The notes beneath the pieces were generated by a model that was not told the DNA's origin, made no database searches, and was given only the letters and a program-made list of their open reading frames with translations. Below are positions 48,281-60,045 of a stretch of DNA of 64,000 bases, piece after piece (within the stretch, counting starts at the first letter, position 1; every line of letters starts with the position of its first letter). This DNA is from Morchella semilibera (Eukaryota > Ascomycota > Pezizomycetes > Pezizales > Morchellaceae): contig WBVU01000009.1 of NCBI GenBank assembly GCA_009192285.1, positions 2,232,001 through 2,296,000 of the forward strand, written 5' to 3'. The translations under genes were made by a program, and so were the position numbers.

Positions 48281-49479
48281 CATATAGAATGCATGCATAT
48301 ACTCAGTTGTACCGGGTGCACCCGCAGGAAAAAAGTGAGAAGCGTGACAACGGGTGCCTCCAACTTGACATCCCCAGACCTGCAATACAACCCCACGAGT
48401 ATTCCATAGCCATTCATTTTAATTTTGACAAGTCTGGAAAGTAGATAGAGGCTACACTAAATGAAAAAATAAAGGTTATTGAAGCCCAAGCTAGGGAAGA
48501 GTAGGAAAGGCTGGATTGGGGGAAATGTATATAAAATCATTGGTAGCATGCCAAAGAGAATTGTAGCAGTAGTAAAGAACTAGGAAGATCATAAAGGATG
48601 GTGAATATAGTTAAGAGGCTATAGTATTTATTCTGTATTTTAATTTTGTTGTTTAGTTATATTACTTCTTTTCATTTTTATTTTCAATTTTGCATTGGGG
48701 TTCGGACGGGTTGCACCCGCTGTTCACTTTTTACCAGTACGTGTTTGCAGCGTCTATGCGAGTAAAACTAATATAAATGCATAAAACTGTAAGATACTAG
48801 TACAAAGTGGTATTTTGACTTGATTTAACTGTTGTGTGAATAGCTCGCACTAGAATACACTACGAGAAAGAGGGTAGATTCGCTCCGGTATCTACATACT
48901 AACGCGGGGGGGGGGGGGATACTTCAATCTCATTAGATCATGATTTGATTATAAGTTGGTACTCTATACTGAAATCTATAGTGGTACTGCAGCTGTAGTG
49001 CTTTTATTCCGCTCTCCTGTGCACGTAGTACTGTAGCCAAAGCTGCCGCTTAACTCACGGCAGTAAATGCATGTATTAAGTGTGAGGTTTTATGACACAG
49101 ATGCTTTAATGTCTCTTGATGATATCACGCAACATTGTCTTTAGGACACCCGCCGATCAATAGATCTTATGATGGTTCCACGTCAATCGCCACCTCGTGA
49201 ATATATGACTACATAGGCCAAGTAATCTGTGATAGAACAGGTCGAAGGTACAACCTATTTTTCCAGATGACTTCTTTTCGCTTAAGACTTACATGTAGCT
49301 ACAGCTTTCCGATATATACTGATTCATGATACAGCAGATCTGGGAAGGTACATGTACGTACAACCTACAAAGTAATTTGGGTGACCACTTCTACTACATG
49401 TACCCGCGTTTGAAAGGGGCCCTGAATGTATTATATCAAAATGAAGCGTAAATGACCGCAATACATGCACATACTTACG

Positions 49480-49586
49480 TACTCGGGTCAGGCAAGAGGA
49501 GCCTGAACATCGTTTTTCTGGTAGTAACCAATTTGACCCCTGCTAGCACGTTTTTATGTTCAGGTTCTTCTTGCGTGACCCGAGTA
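49480..49586. repeat. TACTC...GAGTA fold-back element, copy 2
   Basis: 107 bp. The arms begin TACTCGGGTCAGGCAAGA and end TTGCGTGACCCGAGTA. The core matches copy 1 almost base for base (CATCGTTTTTCTGGTAGTAA, ACCAATTTGACCCCTGCTAG). Same orientation as copy 1, 1.3 kb away. It is probably a non-autonomous element family. Confidence 0.85.
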
Positions 49587-50238
49587 CACGTGTGCACAAT
49601 AAAGTTTAGAGTACGTCTGATTATGAATTAAAACCCTAGAGTTAAGGGTGGTCTCGTGTCCATTCTCTGGTGTGATTTATAGTATGTATATATATAAAAC
49701 GTGAACAAGTTGCGTTGAGAAAGGTCTGGGAACAAGACTACATGGAGGTTGAAGGTGGTTATGAGAGTGGGCCTTGTAATTAAACCCTCATATACTGGTG
49801 TCATTATAGGCTGGACCATAAAGTTAATAACAGTACGGTTAATATGCAACTGCAAAACCCACCGCATGAGGCTATTATATGAGCTTACACGCAGCTTTGA
49901 ACCTATCTTAATACGGCAGGTACACGCACGAGTGATCAACCAAGGTGTCCGTCACACAAGGTCACTCGGATATGATTTCCCATGATGTGAACGAAATAAC
50001 CTGCAAGGATGGTGCCAGGGTGCTCGTCCATAATACATTTATCTGCGATAATTTATAGAGAGTATGCTATAGGGTCCGATGGGAAATTATATAATATTAG
50101 CAGAGCACTAGCTAGATGCAACCCGAAATTTCCATGATTATATTTCTCAGGCCCGCCTCGGAGTATAATCCAATAGTATTTGCTCTAGCTCTATATATAA
50201 TTACATATATATATGATGTGATAGCTATATAGAAACGT

Positions 50239-50571
50239 TCAAAGATCCGTTGAAAAGAAAAAAGTCGGGTCCCAATTATTATCCATAATTCTGTCAATTG
50301 TTGCTTCTTTTCCTCTCCGTTTCTCCTCATCCACCTTGGTATCAAAGAGTGAGTTGACTCGGAGACGCTCTTTTCTCAATTTAGGAATTGTTTTGGGGCT
50401 TCTAGTAGCCAGGTAGCACTCATCGCAAACCACGTCCTCTGTATCGTTGAGTGGCAGCTCATGAAAACTTGCAGAACAAGTTGATGAGCCCAAACCACAA
50501 TGTGATGTAGTGGGCGAAACGTCAATGGAAATGTGGCCACAGCTGAACGTTGTAATTGTGTTGACACACAT
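50239..50571 (-). CDS. Small CGH-signature cysteine-rich protein 1
   Basis: 110 codons from ATG at 50571, without visible introns. The N-terminus MCVNTITTFSCGH, followed 11 residues later by Cys and then by CDEC, fits the pattern MC-x8-CGH-x11-C-xn-C-x2-C shared with the genes at 51278-51505 and 55181-55465. Cys/His spacing of this type suggests a small zinc-binding fold. The remaining half is basic and charged (KLRKERLRVNS, DEEKRRGKEATIDRI). There is no signal peptide or membrane segment. The start has a GCC-type context. I know no function; the motif resembles short proteins common in fungal genomes, but I cannot name a family. Confidence 0.6.
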   Translation of the reverse strand: MCVNTITTFSCGHISIDVSPTTSHCGLGSSTCSASFHELPLNDTEDVVCDECYLATRSPKTIPKLRKERLRVNSLFDTKVDEEKRRGKEATIDRIMDNNWDPTFFFSTDL

Positions 50572-51277
50572 GGCTAGTTTTCTTAAATTTGATGCAGCTT
50601 GGGTGAACGGACGGGAAGGAATTAAGAAGTAGAATGCGACGCATGCAATTGATTTGATGAAGTATTGTTTTTTGACAAGTTTATTGGGCTATATATATTG
50701 TACCAGTAAACCTAGAGAGCGCTGTTTGAAATAATATTCTTGAAAATTATGTGATGTTGATAATTTGATAAATTGGGCTGAATTTGGTATACTTGAATAA
50801 CTTAAAACTGTCACGTAATATGAGTATATAGTTTCTCCGGCTACAGGGCTATAACTGACCATAATGACAACTGGGCTCGGGTACAACTCTTGTCATCGTG
50901 TAGGTAGGAGTTGTCGAATTCAGGGGGGTAATTATTAACCCGCTAAGAGAATTTAAAAGAAATGACGATCATCAGCAAGTATTTATATACATGTAGAAAC
51001 CAAGCAAATATGGCGTAAAACTTTACTTACTAATTATCATTTTTAATCGAGCCTGGTCGCTCTCTTATGTGCAGTTGGGGATGTTAAATTCCGATTGTTC
51101 CTTCTTTCCTTGTCGTCCTCTCATATCCGCTCGAGCCGTTGCATCAGGAGTGATTTGAAACGCGCAATACCTAGGATCGGCATTAGAGTCGGATATCATC
51201 CTTGCCAGGAATCCGGGTTGGCGGACTGGGTCTTGCGCCGGAACTGTATAACCAAGCCCGCGCGCCTTCTCATCAGC
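50572..51277. other. Spacer between CGH-signature genes
   Basis: About 700 bp of AT-rich sequence with TACATGTA at 50988. Nothing coding is seen. Confidence 0.5.
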
Positions 51278-51505
51278 TCATGAGACTTCAGACCATCGAA
51301 TGGGTCTTTGTCGAACCGCCGTTTTCTCTTTGGCCACTGGTGCTTCTTTGGGGTTACGGACACAATGGTCGCAACGTGTTTTCGTCCGGATGAGACGCAG
51401 AGGGCGTTTATGCGCGCCTGTGAACCAGCAGGCAAAAGATTGGCGTTTTTTGACGCTGTAGGTGTGGCCGCACAAACGGTGGGTATAAATGTAGGTAAGA
51501 CACAT
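51278..51505 (-). CDS. Small CGH-signature cysteine-rich protein 2
   Basis: 75 aa from the ATG at 51505, which places the signature at the N-terminus; an in-frame upstream ATG at 51568 would add 21 residues. MCLTYIYTHRLCGH (C-x9-CGH) is followed by Cys after 11 residues and by CDHC, the same layout as its neighbours. The tail is strongly basic (RPLRLIRTKTR, KEKTAVRQRPIRW). Sequence outside the cysteine/histidine frame has diverged, so the duplication is old or the family is evolving fast. Function unknown; a small zinc-binding protein is inferred. Confidence 0.55.
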   Translation of the reverse strand: MCLTYIYTHRLCGHTYSVKKRQSFACWFTGAHKRPLRLIRTKTRCDHCVRNPKEAPVAKEKTAVRQRPIRWSEVS

Positions 51506-54500
51506 ATTGTTGTATGTGATGTCTTGTAGACTCGACGTTACTAGCAAGTTGTTCGTAGGGATAAGCACGAGACTGGATATCTCAACGAGTAGAGAGATAC
51601 CTCGTAGGGAAGTTGTGGCTACTTTATAAGCTGGATATATTAGTGGTATAGAGAGGAACTAGTGATGATGTATATATAGGTTTAGTGGCTATGGAGCGGA
51701 GGAGGTAGAAGGATTAATGGAGATTTTGAGACTAACTACCTAAACCTTGGGCAAGAGAATAGATAGGTACCTCTATTACATCCTGAGCCTTCCTTAGGTG
51801 CATCGGTGGGCGTTATCACTGCCTTATATACATATATAGTATTGCAACATCAGTGTCTAGTTAAAGTTCGCACCGATTAGATTCCCAGTTGTATTGGTGG
51901 CAATCGATCCTGACGTTTTTAGAAGCGAGATTATAGTACCATACTGTACATGTAGGCACAAATGAATATGTAGGTGGGTACATGTATCTACCTACATTTA
52001 TTCAGTGTAACATTAACTTTTGACAGATCCTTGTGTGGCTGAGTTATGCGTGTGGGGTCGGTCTAAAGTAGAGTGTTTGCATAACTCCGCACCAACCAGC
52101 TACACAATTGTACCTACAAGTACGTACTCTCACAACCATGGTTTCGTTTATATTGAGGCATGAACACCCAATAAAGACTAGTCCCATCAGAAAATTTTTA
52201 GCCGTTTAATTTAATTTATCATGACCTTAATCGCGCCTTATGCCTTATATGATGTAGCTATAGGTATAGTTTTATCGATAACCATCGTCCGCGTACCAGG
52301 CTGTTAATGAGCTAATTTTAACCCTGGAAATATCCACTCGCCGCAACAGCGCGTTAGGTGTGAAGAAACACAAATCTTTCCTGTGCAGAAATTTCGTCAT
52401 GTCGCAGTTATTCCTGATCCTAGGTGTATACATGTACGTACACACCTGGTCCGGAGGCGTAGTACATGGATTTAATATATATATCGACGTCCAAATATAA
52501 CCATGAATAAATCCGTCAGTAGAGAGAGCTGGTATACAGGGGTGAGTGACCGCTGATGAGTAATTACATCCCGAGATATATCTAGATAGATATATCGATA
52601 GTAGGCCAAATATTAACAGGGGTTATATATATCCTTGAAGAGAAAATCGAGGGTAATAGAAGTATACTTGGCATGTACGTGTCTGTATACCAAGTTAGAA
52701 GATCGTATATATGAATATATATGGGCTTCAATTGGGTACCAAAACATTACCTGAAGAGCAACTGGATGGAGTGAGCCTGGGTGTGCGTGGTGTAGATACA
52801 TGTACTTACCTGCTAGGATAAATTTCTGAGAGAAAATGATGGGGACGTTGATTTTCTCGTTTAGGATTTGCTGGATATATATATATATATGCTAGCTGTC
52901 CTGATATACATGCATGGCATGATTTTTTGAAGAAGGACCGTGTCTTCTATTTTGATAAGTAAATGAGGAGGATTTGCGTATGTGTATATACATATAGGGT
53001 CTGTTCGGTTGACACAAAAATCCATAGATTGGTCGTAATCTATGGATTGGGCCTAATAAAATAATCACCTCCAGAGGTGTTTTTTTTTATTCAATCTATG
53101 GATTGAAACCAACTCAACGTCAACCGAGCGGAGCCTTATACATAACCTAGGGGGTTTTGGTTACTCAGCTACAAGCCCTGAGAGGGTATGTACTCTTAGC
53201 AGATTATTCAATTGATCAAGTAACCTTGTATCTATGAGTATAGTATCATCTGACACACAGTCCGGAGCCCAGGACCTAGAGAAGTTGAGGAATTATGCTA
53301 ACTGTATTTTTAGTGGATCATCTGGTATTGATGTAGCTAGATAAACCTGGCCAGGCAATTTATCCCCCTTTGTAATATATATATAATGGACTCGACTAGT
53401 ATGTATATGTGACCCAAGTTTCTGGGGCTGTATCTCAACATCTTTAATATCAATTCTACCAACTTTAAAACCGATTTCAAACATTTTTATTCACATCACT
53501 GGTGTTATTCCAATGCTATAGGATCAAGTGACATAAAGATTTCTAAATATGGTTTGTTTCTGTCTAGCATTATTTCCTCCTAGATCCTTCTTACACTATA
53601 AAATCAAATGAATTTGACCATGATTACTGGAAAGTACAACGGAGTATTTCCCCAAACTTTGTACTAGAAGAAATTTTTATGTGCCAACTCGGCATGCCGA
53701 GCCTTGAACACTAGATGTCCCGCACAGGTACCTGCTATGCCAAGGATGCTGAACCAAGTCTGTATTTTCACCTTGAAATTTGGTGCTCCCGCGTGCCAAG
53801 TAAAACCTCCGCAAACCAAACCCTAGATTATCCGCCGGATAACATTGTCCCTTTCCGTCATGGGTAACACCCCGCTCATCGTGATGCCCTATATCTAAGC
53901 CGTCAGCTTTCTTCTCCCCACAACCTTCACACCCCATCTAGCCCCTCATCACCAACTTATCACATATTGCCAGTACTCTCATCTAATATTGTCTTTATTT
54001 ACACAACCAGATGATGATCAACTATATATATAAGAAGTAAAACAAACCGTGTTACCTGAACGTTACAGGCATCAAAGAAGCTCCAATGCATGCGCTTCAA
54101 CCTCCCAGGGTCGTTTTTAAAGCCATGAAGTACGGTAACTATTCTAGGAAATTTATATGACCGTCTGGAGATTCTTGGAATAACAACTGACGGGCATTTC
54201 TAGCTACTATAAAAACATATTCTGAGGGGACTTTATGCAAACGCAAGCTGGGCCATTGGGCTCTACCCGTTTTATTACTGCCTTTATTCCCACCGACAGA
54301 AATATACATATACTCCTCATTACTAGCTACTCTAGATTGATCATCAAACGACATTATGAGTTATCATGATTTAACAGAATTGCCAAGAGAAAGTGATAAG
54401 TAATACAATACCACTTGGATGTCTATAACCTGCTAACTCTCCCTAGCTTAGCTTTTTTGCACTAATCAGCTGCTTCGAGGGGAAAAAACAAAAAACAATT

Positions 54501-55180
54501 CCCCCCTGCATAAAACGAGATGCGCTGAAATGAGCTGCGATGCACTTTCCGCCTCGGTATATCGTTGTCGCACAAGAATTTGGTTGTTCATGGGAGCTCA
54601 CTCGACCGGATTATGTGAGACGACGAGGAACGCAGGTACAACATCAACTCATCCGCCACTGCCAAATTTAAAACTTCACTGATCAACAAATTATATGCCC
54701 AGGATTAAAATGAAGTACTGTAAAATGAAACTATCTTCCTAACGACAAACAACCAATAAATTCACTACATTTCGATTCCTTGCAGCCAACAAGGTTATTG
54801 ATCAAAAATCAGTACTTAAAGTGATTCACGTTGGATTTCTCGAGAATTGTCCTTTCTAACAATTTGCTATTAGCTCCCTCTCCCAGAAATGGGTTCTATC
54901 TAGCTCTCCTGTGGAATCGTTCTCATTGGTAAAATATCTCCAACCTACCTCGATGTTTGGTGGTCGCTCACAAAAATTGACCAGAAACGTGAACCCCCCT
55001 ATAAGCGTCATCCAATTTTTCTAACCTTTCAACTAATCTGTGTGTGCGCACTAATTTCACATTTTCATATCAGATCGAGATTCCCCATAGCTAGCTTGAC
55101 GAACAAAGGACGACATGGTGCATTTCACATACGGAGATCTCGCAATCCCGGTTTCTTTTCTTGGCATTGCGCTTTTTTCT
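51506..55180. other. Spacer with MITE-like element and unassigned ORFs
   Basis: It holds the inverted-repeat element at 52997-53135 and TACATGTA at 51947, 51979, 52429 and 52797. Three minus-strand ORFs of 63-86 codons (53293-53484, 53677-53937, 54139-54354) have plausible composition but no recognisable family and could be exon remnants. Confidence 0.45.
52997..53135. repeat. 139-bp MITE-like element with GGGTCTGTTCGGTTGAC end
   Basis: The left end GGGTCTGTTCGGTTGAC is mirrored at the right by the complement of GTCAACCGAGCGGAGCC. Inside, ATCCATAGATT-type segments are again inverted (near 53020, 53038 and 53095). The terminal motif resembles ends of hAT- or Harbinger-type MITEs. No exact target-site duplication is visible. 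Confidence 0.7.
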
Positions 55181-55465
55181 TTACCCCCGCTCAGTAGTAC
55201 TGGCACCGCTCCCACCTCCATTTTCACTTCCGTTTCCAGACGGATTCCCCTTCGCATTGTCGATCCCCTCCATCCACTCCATAACCTGGTGGTACTTCTT
55301 CTCCCTATCCCTCATAATACAGGTGGGGCAGGGTGCGTCCGCCGTGGATTCATGTGTGTTCTCGACGGTTGGTGGGTGTGGATTCGCTCTACACCTGGAA
55401 TCTGTAGTAGCCCTTGACTGGAACGTATGTCCACAATGATAGGTTGTTTTATTGTAACGGCACAT
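55181..55465 (-). CDS. Small CGH-signature cysteine-rich protein 3
   Basis: 94 aa from ATG at 55465, one exon. MCRYNKTTYHCGH (C-x8-CGH), Cys after 11 residues, then CPTC, matches the two genes at 50.2 and 51.3 kb in spacing and strand. It is followed by a short charged helix (REKKYHQVMEWMEGI) and a Gly/Ser/Asn-rich tail. No signal peptide. A 100-codon antisense ORF covers the same bases and is treated as a shadow because it lacks the conserved pattern. Function unknown. Confidence 0.6.
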   Translation of the reverse strand: MCRYNKTTYHCGHTFQSRATTDSRCRANPHPPTVENTHESTADAPCPTCIMRDREKKYHQVMEWMEGIDNAKGNPSGNGSENGGGSGASTTERG

Positions 55466-58411
55466 TGATAACCCTTAGCCCGTGGCCGGAGGTTTCTTTT
55501 CTGAGCTCAGTGGACTTTGATAAAGAAAGGTAGGTCTCGATGGGCAAGCAGATTCAGATAGATGCCCCGCGAGTGACGATCTCCTTTTCCGTGTGCGTGG
55601 ATGGGTTGAGTGTGCGAGTAGTATGCGCGGCTATTATGATGGGTTTCGAGTGATATATTTGAATTTCTTTTTTCCCTCCCTCTCCTTCTTTTGGTTTTTT
55701 GACTTGACCAATTTCTATGGTCTATACGTATACCGGAAAAAATCTAAGTGTGTGCTAATACAGCTTCCCGAGGAGCTAGCACGAAGGGGTAGGTGGGGGA
55801 GAGTTCGACGATAAAAACGAGATTCTTTTTTTGCCAGATAAACAGAGGGTCAGAGGTCACGGATATTTATACTACCCCGGCCAGGATAACCTCAGATTTT
55901 CATCGTGTCAAAACTAAACCCTTTTTCAACCTGCTGACAGTTGGCATCATTGCGCTGCCTAGCAGTTACGTGACCAAACCAAAGGGATTCATCTCATGCG
56001 AATACATCGTGAATCAACCAGGAACAACCTAAACTGACAAAACTGGGATAAAAAAATAAAAAAAAGAATAAGTAATTGACGGCTTTTTGACGACATGTCA
56101 CTAAACTAACGGCAGAAAGCAGTAGACAGCTTTCAGTCAGCTCGGTTTTCATTAGGATATATTGAAAGTGCGGAAATTAAACGTACCAGCAGCAGCAGCA
56201 GCAACAAAACTGAGGGGGGTGGGGTTGTGTCGTACCTGCAAACCCACGTTTAATCAGATTAAGTTTCACGAGGAGCCAGAGAAAGTTCGATCGTTATTCT
56301 TCAGAAACCCGATCGCGGTACTGTTGTTAGGTTCCTATGTTGTTTTTCCCAACAACACGTCTACCGACACATGGTTTTTCTGGCTGCTGCTCTGACTTTT
56401 TTTTTTTTCTTGTCAGGGGGGAGAGGAGGGTATTATTGGAGCATTGGCCTCCTCAAGATAATGCTCATTGGAGCTCTGCAAGACAACCCTTGCAAGGCAC
56501 AGCTGCAGGCTGGATGGACAGAAACGCCATTACCAAACAACTGCCCACTTACTCACCTAACCACGTGAAGGCGGGGAGGGGGCGGAAGGTGTAGGGAGGG
56601 AGCGAAAGAGAGGGGCCTCGGGGCCACGGTTATCGTGGCAAGCAAGCAATATGTGAAGGAGCTAGGCTTCACGAACATGAACAACGAGCAAGTCATATTT
56701 GAACTTGGGCGGGGCGAGAAAAAAATACGGAAAAAAAAGTACCATTTTATTCTACCATCCAAGCTGGTAAAAAGAGAGGAATACATACCTACGGAAACCT
56801 CACTTTGGAGGTCCCGGTTTCACACCGAGCGGTGTTGATCGGGATGTGGTAAATGGTTCATGATTAAACGAGCCATAAAAAAAGAGTCGGTTTTTTTTCT
56901 TCCAGATTTAATAAAAACGAGGCTGGGGGACCCGGAAGAGGCGGGGAAAGGACCAGAGTAGCTAAAGAGAGAGGGAGAAAAAATTATAATGTATTTCCTA
57001 TTAAGAGACGACGGCAGCATCAACATCAGCATCAGCATCAACATTAACATTAACATCAACCAACATATTACATCGAACGTGATACATCATTAAATTTTTC
57101 AGAGATGTGGTAAAAGAGTGTACTCCTCTACCTACATATACAAACCGTTCCTGAGATCTCAAAAAGAGTTCACCCGCAGTCATTCTACGTCACTACATGA
57201 AGCACCACCCACCAGATGTCATCATAAGTGCAATTCCACACCACCCACCTGGTCATATTTTACTTCTTTTTGTTTCAACTGGACCATGGTAACCCACCGC
57301 CCCCCCATTCCTTCTTCTCTCACCCCCCCCCCCTTTTTCCCCGCTCATAACCCTACCCCTAGTTGACTAGGGTTCATCGCCGATCTCCGATCTTGATTGA
57401 ATCTAGGTCTTGGTTTAGTCTTATCGATAAGCGAGAAGGGCTGCTGCCTGTTAGCTGCTCTGATGATGTTGGTAGGTGATGTTGGGTGCTGTGATGGTGT
57501 GGTAACGATGGTAAATAAATACCATTATGTCATAGGGATACATGGCTGTAGACTGGGTGGGTTGCTATTTGTTGCGAGGGAACACGGTACTTGAACCTAC
57601 GGGCCAAGGGGTGGATTTGCGCAGGGAGGGGAAGCTGAGGAAGTTGGTTACCTACATCTGACAGGGTGCACAATCGTACATGAGTGGGAGAGAGAGAGCA
57701 CATGGTTGAAATGCAAGACATGCGGTATGACTGTGGGGTATCTGTACCGTACATGGAGATAAGTATTTGAGTCTGGAGTTACTCTGCATTTCTCACGATG
57801 TGAGAATGCTTGCTATCGGATTGGTAGTGATCACATGACATGGATAAGAAAGTTCTGTGCTCCTGTGGCTAATTACAATAATAACCCGGGCGGCATGGGA
57901 TCCAAGAGTATGTAGATAACGATTTTATTCCTGAAAGCTATGTATATAGCTACATACTTAAACCTTCAGACTAGCTCCCTATCCACTGAGCTTTCTGTTT
58001 TCAAGATTGACCCTTTGTCTGTTGAGATCAAATTAGAGAACAGAATTAACGCCACACAGAGGTTGTAGTTCAGTTCAGACATTTCAAGCAGACAACCCTA
58101 ACCCAGTGCCACTTGTCCCTCGGCCTTCATCTCGTCAACATCTCGAAATATCGACTAACTATTACGCAGCGCAGCGTAAATCCTCATGCATCTTTGAACT
58201 TCGCTCCCCAAGTGTGTAAACGTTTTATGCGAGGATCAAGAGGTCATTGTCAGACCACCCATTAATAATAATCGGGGTAGAAACGCTGCCCCCCCCATAA
58301 TCGCGACTTGGATCGCTTCTTACTATTCTTATCGTAAGCACGCCTAGTTGAGCAGGTAGCTATAACCATCCAGTCCTATCATTACCATAATTCCTAAGAA
58401 TACCAATCAAT
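55466..58411. other. Intergenic, nothing firmly coding
   Basis: Contains a CAG/CAA run near 56190 and a hexanucleotide-like ATCAAC/ATTAAC array at about 57016-57060. Short ORFs have low-complexity or repetitive translations. The promoter of the P450 gene must lie at the right end. Confidence 0.45.
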
Positions 58412-60045
58412 ATGGTGGCCCGTACACTGTCAATGATTATCATCTTTCTTGCACTCTTCCTCTTACATAGCCTCTACACTTACCTTCGCTCCCCTCTCCG
58501 TCGCATCCCATCTGCACATCCAACAGCGCCTTTCACAAGCCTTTGGATCCTTACCCGAACACTCACGGGCCGGCGCAACCGCTCTATTCATGATGCGCAT
58601 GTAAAGCACGGACCAATAGTTCGTCTAGGCCCTACCGAAATCTCGATCAACGACCCCGTCCTTATCAAGTCCGTCTATGCCCGCTTTGATAAATCGCCGT
58701 GGTACTATATCTTCAAAAACTACGGGTACCACATCCAATACTGCAATTGTAGATAGAGATAGAAGCTCATAGTTAGATATAGCTCTAAGCCACTGTTCTC
58801 GCTCATCCATGGCCGCGAGCACTCACAAAGGAAGAGGCTGATCGCAAATATATACTCCAACAGCACAATCACCTCTTCCCCGGCCCTTCTGGAAAGCACA
58901 CGGAAAATTCTTGGGGAGAGACTGACCTCGCTTATTGATACCCGAGAGGTTCACGAAGTGCACGAGCTGTACAATGCTCTCACGTTGGACCTGATAACGT
59001 CGTACCTCTTCACGCCACGACACGGGACAGACTTTGTTCGTGATGAAGCTGCACGCAAAAGGTTCCTGGTAGATCTGTATCAGAGTCGGCGTCCTTATTT
59101 TCCGTGGTCAAGCGAGGTCCCGGGACTAGTGAAATGGGTTGAAAGGCTTACGGCCGGAACGGTGGAGATTGTGCCGAGCTGGGTCGACGATGCGAATAGT
59201 GAGATCGAAAAGTGGTGCCTAAAAATGTGCGACGCCGCCGAAGCAGACATGCCGACCGAAAGGGGAGCGAGTGAAGATTGTGTTTACTATAGGCTCCGCT
59301 GCAATAATGCACTTGATAGAACTGATGCCGCAAGTGAAATCCTCGACCATATCGGTGCTGGCCACGAGACCACGGGTACAGCATTGACCTATGCCACGTA
59401 CAACCTCTCCATCTCACCAGAACGGCAGGCACGCCTTCGTGATGAACTTAAGACGGTGGAGAGTCTGTGGCGGTTTAAGGATATCGATGTGCTGCCATTC
59501 CTCAATTCTGTGGTCTTGGAGACATTGCGGCTTAACTCGCCAATACCGGGGTCCCAGCCAAGAACAACTCCGGACGGTGGCTGTATGCTGGGCGAATATT
59601 ATGTTCCAGGAGGTGTGACGGTGGCGGGGCAGGCGTACAGTTTGCATAGGGCTTTTTGGAGTGATGCAGAAGTGTGGCGGCCAGAGCGGTGGGTGAACAA
59701 TGAAGAGGGGAAGGAGGGGGAGAAGTGGTTGTGGATGTTTGGCAGTGGGGGGAGGGGGTGTGTGGGGAAGTGGTTGGCAGCTTATGGTGCACTCCTCTCA
59801 CCACTCTTGATATATGATAGTGAGCTGATATGGGGGGTAGAAATGAAAATGACACTGGCATGTATTTATTCCAATTATGAGACAAAGATAGTGAATGATG
59901 AGGGTATCGAGATGGATGATAGGTATGGTTTCCCCCTCTCGAGCTCCCTTTTTTCTTTCTGTCTGTTTGGGGCTTATGCTGTGACAGGTATACGTCAGGC
60001 CCAATATCCAACCAATTGATGGTAGGATTCCACAAACTGCAGTGA
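58412..60045 (+). CDS. Cytochrome P450 monooxygenase, microsomal
   Basis: Four exons, 58412-58725, 58783-59786, 59841-59922 and 59988-60045. The introns are 57, 54 and 65 nt and all phases agree, giving 485 aa, normal for a fungal class II P450. An N-terminal membrane anchor (about residues 6-24) is followed by a Pro-rich hinge. The I-helix AGHETTGT is near residue 297 and the ExxR pair (ETLR) near 351. The PERW motif and the heme loop FGSGGRGCVG, with the iron-ligand Cys near 431, complete the set. All catalytic landmarks are intact, so the gene is probably functional. The second intron is in frame and lies just after the heme loop; removing it joins KWLAAY to EMKMTLACIY, as the family requires. 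Substrate and CYP family cannot be assigned, and no biosynthetic neighbours are seen. Confidence 0.95.

Larger units (their letters stand above)
42150..50238. other. Large gene-poor spacer with fold-back elements
   Basis: Eight kilobases without a gene I can support. It contains a hairpin plus five TACATGTA sites at 44771-44896, two copies of a 98-107 bp fold-back element (48183-48280 and 49480-49586), a run of G at about 48906-48918, and scattered TACATGTA sites. ORFs such as 42468-42977 show no family features. Confidence 0.55.

Noticed and set aside
57001-57062. ORFs reading MLMLML or VNVNVDAD
   Set aside because: They are translations of a short hexanucleotide-like repeat, not genes.
59532-60035. 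167-codon minus-strand ORF
   Set aside because: Antisense to P450 exons with all catalytic motifs on the plus strand.
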